Part shown: positions 18,033 through 25,734 of the stretch, one piece after another | Layout: each line of letters starts with the position of its first letter | Numbering within the stretch: the stretch's first letter is position 1 | Source: Draconibacterium aestuarii | GTDB taxonomy: Bacteria; Bacteroidota; Bacteroidia; Bacteroidales; Prolixibacteraceae | Assembly: GCA_026671195.1 (NCBI GenBank) | Contig: JAPOHD010000055.1 | Coordinates: forward strand, 1 to 32,099 | Direction of reading: 5' to 3' | Length of the DNA stretch: 32,099 nt | Program-made: the position numbers and the translations under genes | Notes under the pieces: generated by a model | Database searches by the model: none | Seen by the model: only the letters and a program-made list of their open reading frames with translations | Told to the model about the DNA's origin: nothing

Positions 18033-18123
18033 GTTTAAATAATTACTTTACAATCTTGTTTTTTCGTTCTGGCAGGTTTTGTGTTTTTACTTCTGCACAC
18101 GGTCATTTCATTTTTATAATTTC

Positions 18124-19332
18124 TTAAAACATCACACCAATGCCGGCATTAAAGGTTTTGGCATATTTATCGGTTGCAGCATTTTTTAAGAACTGTACAT
18201 CGGCTTTTACTACTGCTCCCTGCGTTAATGCTAAAGTAAAACCTGTTGTAATTGCTGTTTTTTCGTATGATAAATTTTTAGTGCTATTGGTGTCTACCGA
18301 ATTATGAGTATTTAAAAACTCGTAACGAATGAATGGTACCAATTGCATTTCTGTTTTAGTCTTACGCAGAACATTATATGCAGCTTCGGCATAGTAACCT
18401 AACATTGCACTACCAACATCATTTAAATCGCCGTTGTCATTTGCCGTAAATCTATTATACTGTTCTGTGTTTGATAAACCGGTATAATATAGTTGGCCTC
18501 GCAGTTGCAAGCCTCTTAAGTTGTAACGTGTATCTAACCCAACCATCGAAATACTAACCACCGAAGAATCAGCGGTTGCTATTGCAGTATTGTCATTCTT
18601 GTCAATACCATCGTAAAGTGTACTTTGGGTTTTTCCAAAATAACCGGATAATCCAATATTTAATCCTCGTATGCCAAAATACTCAACTTTTCCTGCAAAA
18701 TTAGGTGAACTGATGTACGACTCGGCTCCTTTCTGTCGGCCACTTCGCAGTCCGTTTTTACCATTTAGTTTGGCAGAACCATCGTATCCGTTAAAACCGT
18801 TCATTAAATAAGCCTGGTATTTTAACGAAGCCGGCAGAACATTTCCGGTTACCCCGATACCAATTTCGCGCCAGGTGGTTGGGGTAATATATTTGTCGAT
18901 AAGCGGGCGTTCAACACCATTAAATGTAGTTGGTTCGTGGTATTCATTAATAATTCCCATGGGAACAAGCATCAGTCCGGCTCTTAAATTCACGAAATTG
19001 TTTAGTTTGTGCTGTAAAAATGCCTGTTCGATGTAAACTTCTTTTACATGCTCAAACTCGAGTTCGGTAATAAATTGTGTTTTTTCGTTAAAGTTGTACC
19101 CAAACAACATAACCACCCGATGTACGTCTAAAGTTCCGTTGTTAAATGTCGAACCATCCATGGGTTGATTTAAATGCACTTCGCCATAACCGCCAATAAC
19201 CAGCTTATTGTCTTTCAGTAAAAGATTTCCGGCAGTGTTTGTATAGAGGTTTGCAATACTGTCTGTATTTTGCGACCAGACCGTTAAGTAACCTAGTAGC
19301 ATTGCCGAAAAGAAAAGAATTTTTTTCATCAT
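18124..19332 (-). CDS. Outer-membrane porin-like beta-barrel protein
   Basis: A 402-residue predicted outer-membrane protein. Residues 1-21 are a signal peptide ending in VWSQ. The rest shows alternating polar/aromatic strands typical of a barrel: KLVIGGYGEVHLNQ, RVVMLFGYNFNEKTQFITEL, FVNLRAGLMLVPMG, YGEAAYN-like late strands (MLGYYAEAAYNVL) and a C-terminal strand NAGIGVMF that ends in Phe, as barrel proteins do. It resembles the phosphate-selective porin O/P class, but the substrate is unknown. The gene is 84 bases downstream of the LuxR-type regulator and has its own -7 box. Being between a regulator and an FMN protein suggests a solute or electron-acceptor-related channel. Confidence 0.82.
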   Translation of the reverse strand: MMKKILFFSAMLLGYLTVWSQNTDSIANLYTNTAGNLLLKDNKLVIGGYGEVHLNQPMDGSTFNNGTLDVHRVVMLFGYNFNEKTQFITELEFEHVKEVYIEQAFLQHKLNNFVNLRAGLMLVPMGIINEYHEPTTFNGVERPLIDKYITPTTWREIGIGVTGNVLPASLKYQAYLMNGFNGYDGSAKLNGKNGLRSGRQKGAESYISSPNFAGKVEYFGIRGLNIGLSGYFGKTQSTLYDGIDKNDNTAIATADSSVVSISMVGLDTRYNLRGLQLRGQLYYTGLSNTEQYNRFTANDNGDLNDVGSAMLGYYAEAAYNVLRKTKTEMQLVPFIRYEFLNTHNSVDTNSTKNLSYEKTAITTGFTLALTQGAVVKADVQFLKNAATDKYAKTFNAGIGVMF

Positions 19333-19366
19333 TATATAGTTTTAAGTGTTTTACAATTTCACATTG

Positions 19367-19374
19367 CAAAACTA
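19367..19374 (-). promoter_or_regulatory. Promoter -7 box of the porin-like gene
   Basis: On the minus strand this reads TAGTTTTG, matching TAnnTTTG, 34 bases before the start codon. No TTG is found at the expected -33 distance. That is what one expects of a promoter needing an activator, perhaps the LuxR-type protein encoded directly upstream. Confidence 0.45.
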
Positions 19375-19416
19375 TAATGATGAAATGAGGTGTGTAATCC
19401 CTAAAAGTAGTGAATT

Positions 19417-20007
19417 TTAAATGAGGTCTTTTATATCGAGGTTGGTAGTATCGATGTAGTTGTTGATGATGGCATATACCGTTAACCCTGATATTGACTT
19501 GATTCCAAGTTTTTCGGTTATGTTTTTCCGGTGCGACATAACCGTATGTGTGCTAATAAATAACTTCTCGGCAATTTCTTTATTGGCATAACCAAGTGCC
19601 ACAAGTTTGAGCACGTCTAACTCCCTGTTTGACAGACCTTCCGATTCTTCATCAGCAAGCCCCTGAGTATTAAAAGCATGTTTTATACCTTCGTAAATTT
19701 CATCCGGAGAGTTGTATAAAGATAGCGTATAGTCGTTGTTAACTGGTAAATTTCCGGCACAGTCGTTTACTATGCTAAACGATTTTACTTCATGCGATTG
19801 ATCAATAAACTGCAGGAATTCTGTGCTGTTGGCAATTTTATCTTCCACAAAAATTATCGACTTTGAAGCGCAATTGTCATCCGATTCGGACAAACTTTTA
19901 AAGTCGTAGTAACACTGGATGGTGCACTTAAAATTTTTGAGTAAAACTTCTGACAAACCCTGTTGAACAATTGCTGAACCATGCACTATGTAAACTTTAT
20001 TATCCAT
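19417..20007 (-). CDS. LuxR-type helix-turn-helix transcriptional regulator
   Basis: A 196-residue regulator with a NarL/LuxR C-terminal DNA-binding domain at about 124-185: LSNRELDVLKLVALGYANKE, then IAEKLFISTHTVMSHRKNI and TEKLGIKSISGLTVYAI. The N-terminal 115 residues look like a shortened or degenerate receiver domain. The strand IIFVEDKI sits where the phospho-acceptor strand would be, but there is no clear acidic pocket plus Thr/Lys pattern. Its first 8 bases overlap the end of the hemerythrin-like gene (20000-20007), so the two are translated together. I infer that the di-iron protein senses or handles a redox ligand (O2, NO) while this protein controls the downstream porin/FMN genes. 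Confidence 0.88.
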   Translation of the reverse strand: MDNKVYIVHGSAIVQQGLSEVLLKNFKCTIQCYYDFKSLSESDDNCASKSIIFVEDKIANSTEFLQFIDQSHEVKSFSIVNDCAGNLPVNNDYTLSLYNSPDEIYEGIKHAFNTQGLADEESEGLSNRELDVLKLVALGYANKEIAEKLFISTHTVMSHRKNITEKLGIKSISGLTVYAIINNYIDTTNLDIKDLI

Positions 20008-20695
20008 TTATATGCTTTTCCAATGTAATCAACTGCGGCAGTAATATTTTATCTTCAATGCGGGCATGGTCTTTTATGTCCTTCTCAAAACGAAATAAGG
20101 TAATCAGAAATTCGTTACAAATGTTATTATCGTAAACCGGTTCGATATACTTTACAATCAGGTTTTTTAAATCGTTCAATTTATCGTCAACATTGGAGTG
20201 TTCTTTTTCAAACGAATGGATGGTGAACTGGTTGTTCACCTGGTTGTTGTTTACCAAATTCAATATGTATGGAAACACTTCCTGTTCCTCCTCCTTAATA
20301 TGCAATAACAACTCTTTTTTGTATTTCTGGTAGAACTGTTCAATAATATTGAGTTGGTGAATTTCTGTGATATTGCTATCAATCAGCAGTTCTAATAATG
20401 ATTCCAATTTTGGCAAAACGTACTCGATGTAATGTTGATGGGTTTTTTTTAGGTAGTCGATAATCAATAAGGGAGAGAACGACTTCAATTCTGTTTCGGG
20501 AAAATACTCTTCATTATGAAATGTGTTTACAATAGCCAGTAAGAAATCGATATTAATGTTTTGGGCAGCACAGATTTTTTCCAGACTTTTATCCTTATTG
20601 CCCAGATTAATGCCAAAACGGTTCAATACAGGTAATAGGTGATAGTTTGCTTCCACCAGATGAATAATCTTGTTCTGTTTTGTAAACCTGTTCAT
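20000..20695 (-). CDS. Hemerythrin-like di-iron protein (RIC/YtfE type)
   Basis: A 231-residue cytoplasmic four-helix-bundle di-iron protein of the RIC/ScdA/YtfE type, a family linked to repair of iron-sulfur clusters after NO or oxidative damage. Likely iron ligands are His86/His88, His132 with Glu136 (LHIKEEE), His160/His166, and His210 with Glu214 (DHARIED). The N-terminal 60 residues fit the ScdA_N region, but the usual Cys-Cys motif is replaced (FGINLGNKDKSLEKIC). I chose the ATG at 20695, which has GGAAAG before it. An in-frame start at 20797 would run through the inverted repeat and likely promoter at 20729-20754. It overlaps the LuxR-type gene by 8 bases. Confidence 0.84.
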   Translation of the reverse strand: MNRFTKQNKIIHLVEANYHLLPVLNRFGINLGNKDKSLEKICAAQNINIDFLLAIVNTFHNEEYFPETELKSFSPLLIIDYLKKTHQHYIEYVLPKLESLLELLIDSNITEIHQLNIIEQFYQKYKKELLLHIKEEEQEVFPYILNLVNNNQVNNQFTIHSFEKEHSNVDDKLNDLKNLIVKYIEPVYDNNICNEFLITLFRFEKDIKDHARIEDKILLPQLITLEKHING

Positions 20696-20728
20696 ACTTT
20701 CCAATTTTTTGGTAAAATTAGAATTAAT

Positions 20729-20754
20729 AATCACATTTAATAGAAAGTGTGATT
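20729..20754 (-). promoter_or_regulatory. Inverted repeat ahead of the hemerythrin-like gene
   Basis: AATCACA (20729-20735) and TGTGATT (20748-20754) form a perfect 7-base inverted repeat with a 12-base spacer, 34 bases upstream of the start codon. On the minus strand a TAATTTTA box lies between it and the gene. It is a candidate operator; no regulator can be named. Confidence 0.45.
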
Positions 20755-20779
20755 TCCGAACCCTGGTAAAATAAAAACT

Positions 20780-20814
20780 TTTGTAGCACCGGTACACGGA
20801 TAATATTAAATTTG
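20780..20814 (+). promoter_or_regulatory. Bacteroidetes-type promoter of cinA
   Basis: TTTG at 20780-20783 and TAAATTTG at 20807-20814 are 23 bases apart, at the long end of the accepted range, with a full-match -7 box. The transcript would begin near 20821, supporting the ATG at 20855 rather than the upstream in-frame codon at 20819. Confidence 0.6.
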
Positions 20815-20854
20815 GGCTTTGAAATATAAATGCTGTACTTCCAATAAAAAAAAC

Positions 20855-22102
20855 ATGAAAGCAGAAATAATTACCATTGGCGACGAAATATTAATCGGGC
20901 AGATTGTGGATACCAATTCGGCATGGATTGGAGAACAATTTAATCTGAATGGCATAGAAATTTACCAGATAACATCGGTTCACGACGATCACGATCATAT
21001 TCTGGAAGCTATTAAAAATGCTGAAAAGAATGTAGACCTGGTAATTATTACCGGCGGACTTGGCCCAACCAAAGATGATATTACCAAACATGCTTTGTGC
21101 GAATATTTCAACACTCAACTGGTTTTGCACCAGCCCACACTCGATGCAATAATCAAACGATTTTACAAGCGTGGTATCGATATGAATAAATTAAACCGCG
21201 ACCAGGCCATGCTTCCGGAAAACTGCACTATTTTAACCAATAAATTGGGAACCGCCCCGGGAATGTGGTTCGAAAAAAACGATACCATTTTTGTGTCGAT
21301 GCCGGGAGTACCCTTCGAAATGAAATATTTGGTGGAGTTTGAACTGTTGCCAAAACTACGTGCAACCGGCAAAACCAAAGCTATTTTCCATAAAACGGTA
21401 TTAACGCAAGGTGTACCCGAGTCGATGCTGGCCGATAAACTGGAAACCTGGGAAGATGCATTGCCGGAGCACATTAAGCTGGCGTATTTGCCCAATCCAA
21501 TGTTGGTGCGTTTGCGTTTGTCGGCCATGGACAACGATGTTGAAAAACTAAAAACTGAGGTTGAAAAAGAAATTGAAAAGCTGCAGCAAATTATTCCGGA
21601 GAGCATTTTTGGTTACGACAGCGAAACGCTTTCAGAGGTAATTGGACGCATGCTGGCACAAAAAAATAAAAAGCTGGCTGTTGCCGAAAGTTGTACCGGT
21701 GGTTATATTTCGCATTTAATTACATCGGTTGCCGGATGTTCGGAATATTACAACGGCTCGGTAACTGCGTATTCAAACCAAATAAAAGAGAAGGTTTTGG
21801 GTGTTAGTGCGGAATTGTTGAAGCAATTTGGGGCAGTTAGCGAACAGGTTGCCACCGAAATGGTGGAGGGTGTAAAACGCGTAATGAACGCAGATTACGC
21901 CATTGCAACCACCGGAATTGCCGGCCCAACCGGGGGAACAGAAGAAAAACCTGTGGGAACAGTATGGATTGCAGTTTCGGGACCAAACAAAACATGGGTT
22001 AAAAAATTCATCTTTGTAGGCGACCACCGCGAACGTAATATTGTTCGTTCGAGCCAAACTGCCTTACAAATTCTACGCCGAATGGTGTTAGGTGAGTTAT
22101 AA
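20855..22102 (+). CDS. cinA: CinA-family NMN deamidase-type protein
   Basis: A 415-residue CinA protein. The N-terminal MoCF/COG1058-like domain (about 1-170) starts MKAEIITIGDEILIGQIVDT and contains GGLGPTKDDIT, a nucleotide pyrophosphatase-type signature. The C-terminal CinA/PncC domain (about 260-412) carries AESCTGG at 277-283 and TGIAGPTGGTEEKPVGTVW, as in nicotinamide-nucleotide amidohydrolases that recycle NMN. Full length agrees with the usual two-domain form of about 415 residues. I chose the ATG at 20855 because it begins the conserved MKAEIITIGDE start and lies after the predicted promoter. It is divergent from the hemerythrin-like gene and unlikely to be functionally tied to it. 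Confidence 0.95.
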   Translation: MKAEIITIGDEILIGQIVDTNSAWIGEQFNLNGIEIYQITSVHDDHDHILEAIKNAEKNVDLVIITGGLGPTKDDITKHALCEYFNTQLVLHQPTLDAIIKRFYKRGIDMNKLNRDQAMLPENCTILTNKLGTAPGMWFEKNDTIFVSMPGVPFEMKYLVEFELLPKLRATGKTKAIFHKTVLTQGVPESMLADKLETWEDALPEHIKLAYLPNPMLVRLRLSAMDNDVEKLKTEVEKEIEKLQQIIPESIFGYDSETLSEVIGRMLAQKNKKLAVAESCTGGYISHLITSVAGCSEYYNGSVTAYSNQIKEKVLGVSAELLKQFGAVSEQVATEMVEGVKRVMNADYAIATTGIAGPTGGTEEKPVGTVWIAVSGPNKTWVKKFIFVGDHRERNIVRSSQTALQILRRMVLGEL

Positions 22103-22157
22103 AATTACTTCCAACTTTTTTTAACAATTTCTGTTCTGGTAAAACGTTTCATTACTG

Positions 22158-22165
22158 TACATTTG
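22158..22165 (+). promoter_or_regulatory. Promoter -7 box of the AsmA-like gene
   Basis: TACATTTG is a full match to TAnnTTTG, 21 bases before the ATG at 22187. No good -33 TTG is visible. The box overlaps the in-frame TTG codon at 22163, arguing against that upstream start. Confidence 0.45.
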
Positions 22166-22186
22166 ATTTCAGAAAATAGCAAAACA

Positions 22187-24700
22187 ATGAAGAAAATAAT
22201 CGTAATAATCCTTGTAATTTTAGTTATTCTGATTGGTGCCTTGTTGGCCATTCCAATCTTCTTTAAACAAAATTTAATTGATGTGGCCAAAAACACAATG
22301 AACCAACAGTTAAATGCTGAGGTTGAGTTTGCCGATCTAAAAATATCATTGTTTCGAAACTTCCCACAGGCAACGGTTGAATTTAAAGATGTTCTGATTA
22401 AAGGGAAAGGCGAATTTAAGAGCGATACCTTATTAAATGTGGCTTTGGTTCGTACAAAAATGGATTTGTCGTCACTGTTTAAGAAGTCGGAGATGAGTAT
22501 TGAAGAAATTATTCTGGAGAAGCCCATAGTAAACCTGCTTGTTGCTGAATCGGGGAATGTAAACTGGGATGTGGCTCCGGCAGAAGAACCGAAACCTGCT
22601 GCTGTTAAATCATCAGGCTCGGAAACCGATGAATTTCAGCTTCAGTTAGAGAAAATTGAGATTAAAAATGCCCGTTTAAAATACAACGATAAAGAGGCTC
22701 AAATGAAGATGGAGTTTTCCGACGTAAATTTTGATGTCTCGGGAAGCATGTACGGAAATTCAACCCAACTTAAGACCGATGGATCGGTTGAGGATTTTTC
22801 GTTAACGTATGGCAATGTAAATTATATCTCGAAAACACGACTCGGCGTTCATACTATGCTTAATGTTGATTTCGATCAGTTAAAATTTACCATTACCGAA
22901 AATGAGTTGCTGATAAACCGCCTTCCTCTCGAACTCTCGGGAAGTATAGAAATGCCGGGTGATACAATTGGAATTGATTTGCAGCTAAAAACAAAAGAAT
23001 CGGATTTTGAAAACTTTTTGGCGCTGGTACCTCCGGTGTACGAATCGTATTTAAAAGATATAGTAACAACAGGTTCTGCAAGTATTTCGGGTGGGGTAAG
23101 CGGATTTTATTTTGGCGATAATTATCCTGTAATCGACCTTAAAATGCTGGTGGCAGATGGGAATTTTCAATATGCCGATTTACCTGAGAAAATTAAAAAT
23201 ATTACAGCTGATGTATCTGTCACAAAACCTCAGGGCGATTTTGATCTGACCCAAATAAAAGTAAACGAGGCACACGCTGAAATCAGAAATAATCCGGTTG
23301 ATTTAACCTTAAAAGTGCTTAACCCTGTTTCCGATCCGTATTTTGATGGGGTTTTTATTGGAAAAATAAATCTGAGTCATTTAAAAGATGCACTGCCCAT
23401 CGACAGTGTGGATATTTCGGGAGTTATTGATGCCAACTTGTTTGCCAAAGGAAATTATTCTGATGTGGAAGCCGAGGCTTATGATAAAATCAAGTCGGAC
23501 GGAATAGTGTTACTCGATAATTTTATTTATGAATCGCCGGATTTGACGCAAAAAATTATTGTACCGAAAGGGCAACTCGATTTTTCTCCCGAAAGCATAA
23601 ATCTTCGTGCCTTTAACATGAACATTGGAAGAAGCGATTTCCGCCTAACCGGAAAGGTTAGCAATTATTTGAACTACTTTTTGAAGGATGGTGTGTTAAA
23701 AGGTAATCTGCAGTTAAACTCGCAAATGGTAAATTTGAATGAATTGTTGCGACTTCAGGTTGAAAAGGATGAGGAAATTGCAGCAAGTTCAGCTGCTCAG
23801 AACACAGCAACAGAAGGAGAAACAGTGGAGGAGGCGGTACTGGCTTTCGACGTTCCTGACCATGTTGATATTACATTTAATTCCGATATAAAAATGGCTG
23901 TTTTCGATCGCCTGCCAATTACCAATATTAAAGGTTCAATCAGGGCAGTTAACAAAAAATTGTTGCTGGATAATATGAATATGAATATGTTGGATGGAGA
24001 ACTGAAAATGAACGGTTCGTATCAGAATACACCAAATAACCAACCTCTGTTCGATCTTGGATTTGATATTTCAAGTTTCGATATTCCGTTAATGTACCAA
24101 ACGCTGTCGGGTGTGCGCAGTATAATGCCGGTAGCATCGAACAGTACCGGCCAGTTAAGTTCAACCCTCGGGATGAAAGGGCGCCTAAGTCCGCAGTTTA
24201 AGTTGATTCCGTCAACAGCAAACGGTACCGGAATGTTGAATACAAAAAACCTGGAATTAAAAGATTCGCCAATATTTAACCAACTGGGAGGGATTCTGAA
24301 AAAGGAAAAACTCAGAAATGTAAAGGTGGATGATTTTAAGGCCAATTTTACGGTTCAGGACGGAAACCTTGTTTTAAAACCTTTTACAACCCGGGTAATT
24401 GGTCAGGAAACCCAAATAACAGGAAGTTTAAGTGCCGAAAGCCTTTTGGATATGCGATTTGATTTTAATGTGGAACGCGAACTTTTTGGTTCCGATATTC
24501 AGAAAATACTTTCCGTAATTCCGGGCAACCAGAATATAAGCATGCTTCCGGCAGGAGTATTGATAAAAGGACCTGTTGGAGGCCCCAAGGTGAGTATGGA
24601 CCTGAGTGCCACGCAAAAGGCAGTTACCGAGGCCACAAAAGACGATTTAAAAAAGACGATCGATAAACTGGGACAGGGTTTAAAAAAACTGTTTAATTAG
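22187..24700 (+). CDS. AsmA-family protein
   Basis: An 837-residue envelope protein of the AsmA/TamB-like superfamily, thought to form long beta-groove bridges for lipid movement or outer-membrane assembly. Residues 1-25 (MKKIIVIILVILVILIGALL) form a single N-terminal membrane anchor, with the remainder periplasmic. The AsmA_N part is at about 20-130 (NQQLNAEVEFADLKISLFRNFPQATVEFKDV style) and the AsmA-like C-terminal region extends to about 800. A low-complexity acidic linker lies near 525-550. The end is lysine-rich and amphipathic. It begins 84 bases after cinA with its own -7 box. I chose ATG 22187 because it starts the anchor directly. The precise cargo is unknown. Confidence 0.9.
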   Translation: MKKIIVIILVILVILIGALLAIPIFFKQNLIDVAKNTMNQQLNAEVEFADLKISLFRNFPQATVEFKDVLIKGKGEFKSDTLLNVALVRTKMDLSSLFKKSEMSIEEIILEKPIVNLLVAESGNVNWDVAPAEEPKPAAVKSSGSETDEFQLQLEKIEIKNARLKYNDKEAQMKMEFSDVNFDVSGSMYGNSTQLKTDGSVEDFSLTYGNVNYISKTRLGVHTMLNVDFDQLKFTITENELLINRLPLELSGSIEMPGDTIGIDLQLKTKESDFENFLALVPPVYESYLKDIVTTGSASISGGVSGFYFGDNYPVIDLKMLVADGNFQYADLPEKIKNITADVSVTKPQGDFDLTQIKVNEAHAEIRNNPVDLTLKVLNPVSDPYFDGVFIGKINLSHLKDALPIDSVDISGVIDANLFAKGNYSDVEAEAYDKIKSDGIVLLDNFIYESPDLTQKIIVPKGQLDFSPESINLRAFNMNIGRSDFRLTGKVSNYLNYFLKDGVLKGNLQLNSQMVNLNELLRLQVEKDEEIAASSAAQNTATEGETVEEAVLAFDVPDHVDITFNSDIKMAVFDRLPITNIKGSIRAVNKKLLLDNMNMNMLDGELKMNGSYQNTPNNQPLFDLGFDISSFDIPLMYQTLSGVRSIMPVASNSTGQLSSTLGMKGRLSPQFKLIPSTANGTGMLNTKNLELKDSPIFNQLGGILKKEKLRNVKVDDFKANFTVQDGNLVLKPFTTRVIGQETQITGSLSAESLLDMRFDFNVERELFGSDIQKILSVIPGNQNISMLPAGVLIKGPVGGPKVSMDLSATQKAVTEATKDDLKKTIDKLGQGLKKLFN

Positions 24701-24816
24701 CAGAAGCCTTAAATTATGTTACAGAATCTTGATAGAAGAATAGATTTCAATTAAAAAATGCGTAATTTCGGCCGTGAATTTTAACAGACACAGAATCGTA
24801 GCTTCAATTTAATTCT

Positions 24817-25620
24817 ATGCAAAAAAAAGTAGTTGTAATAACCGGGGCTTCATCAGGAATAGGGAAAGCTTTGGCTGAAAAATATGCAGCAGAAGGCTTT
24901 AATTTAGTATTGGCAGCCCGACGGTTGGAACGGTTGCAGGAATTAAAACAGAAACTTAATAATGTTGAAGTTCTTCCGGTAGAAACCGATGTTTCGAAAG
25001 AAGAAGATTGCAAAGCGCTGATTGAAAAAGCTGTTGAGAAGTTTGGGAAAATTGATATCCTGATAAACAATGCCGGAATTTCGATGCGTGCAGCATTTAT
25101 CGATGTAGAGACCGATGTTTTGCGTCGATTAATGGATGTGAATTATTGGGGAACGGTTTATTGTACAAAATATGCACTCCCGTATGTGCTCGAGCAAAAA
25201 GGTTCAATTGTAGGCGTTATTTCAACAGGAGGATATATTGGCTTACCGGGCCGAACAGGATATTCAGGATCGAAGTTTGCCATTCGCGGGTTCCTGGATA
25301 CGGTTAGAATTGAATATTTGCGTGCCGGCTTACACGTTTTGGTTGTAGCTCCGGGATTTACGGCTTCCGAAATTCGCAAAACAGCTCTGGTACAGGATGG
25401 AAGCCAGCAAGGCGAAACACCACGGAACGAAAGTAAAATGATGTCGGCTGAACGATGCGCCAGTATTATGTACCGTGCCATTAAAAATCGCCGTCGAAAA
25501 ATGATCGTTTCTTTCTGGGATGGAAAAGTAATTGTTTTAGTGGCTAAATTGTGGGCCTGGTTGGTCGATCAGATTCTTTACGCGGTATTTAAAAATGAGC
25601 CCGATTCGCCGTTGAAATAA
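24817..25620 (+). CDS. SDR-family oxidoreductase
   Basis: A 267-residue classical short-chain dehydrogenase/reductase. The NAD(P) site TGASSGIGKA is at 9-18, with Arg35-Arg36 (AARRLERL) suggesting NADP. NNAG is at 84-87. The catalytic residues are Ser136 (GVISTGGYIG), Tyr149 and Lys153 (YSGSKFAIRG). A hydrophobic stretch near 228-248 (VIVLVAKLWAWLVDQILYAVF) could associate with membrane, as in DHRS7-like SDRs acting on lipids or sterol-like substrates. It lies 116 bases after the AsmA-like gene in the same direction. Substrate is not predictable from context. Confidence 0.94.
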   Translation: MQKKVVVITGASSGIGKALAEKYAAEGFNLVLAARRLERLQELKQKLNNVEVLPVETDVSKEEDCKALIEKAVEKFGKIDILINNAGISMRAAFIDVETDVLRRLMDVNYWGTVYCTKYALPYVLEQKGSIVGVISTGGYIGLPGRTGYSGSKFAIRGFLDTVRIEYLRAGLHVLVVAPGFTASEIRKTALVQDGSQQGETPRNESKMMSAERCASIMYRAIKNRRRKMIVSFWDGKVIVLVAKLWAWLVDQILYAVFKNEPDSPLK

Positions 25621-25623
25621 GTT

Positions 25624-25678
25624 TAAGTTTTAAAGTTCAAAGTTTCTGGTTCAACGTTCGGGATTTATAACGTTTGGG
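25624..25678. repeat. Seven-base-period filler repeat (opposite orientation)
   Basis: On the minus strand this stretch splits into approximate 7-base units AACGTTG, AACCAGA, AACTTTG, AACTTTA, AAACTTA. Two of these are identical to units of the array at 15941-15975 but in the reverse orientation. Confidence 0.55.
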
Positions 25679-25734
25679 TTTATCTGCCATTCTCCAAAAC
25701 TTTTCTATTTTTGAGAACCAAAATCAATAAAACT

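Noticed and set aside
20696..20797. Longer N-terminus of the RIC-like protein (extra 34 residues)
   Set aside because: It would be encoded across the inverted repeat and promoter-like box, and the extra residues have no family match; ATG 20695 has a better ribosome site.
22105..22527. 140-codon minus-strand frame opposite the start of the AsmA-like gene
   Set aside because: It is antisense to strong coding sequence and has no recognisable protein features.
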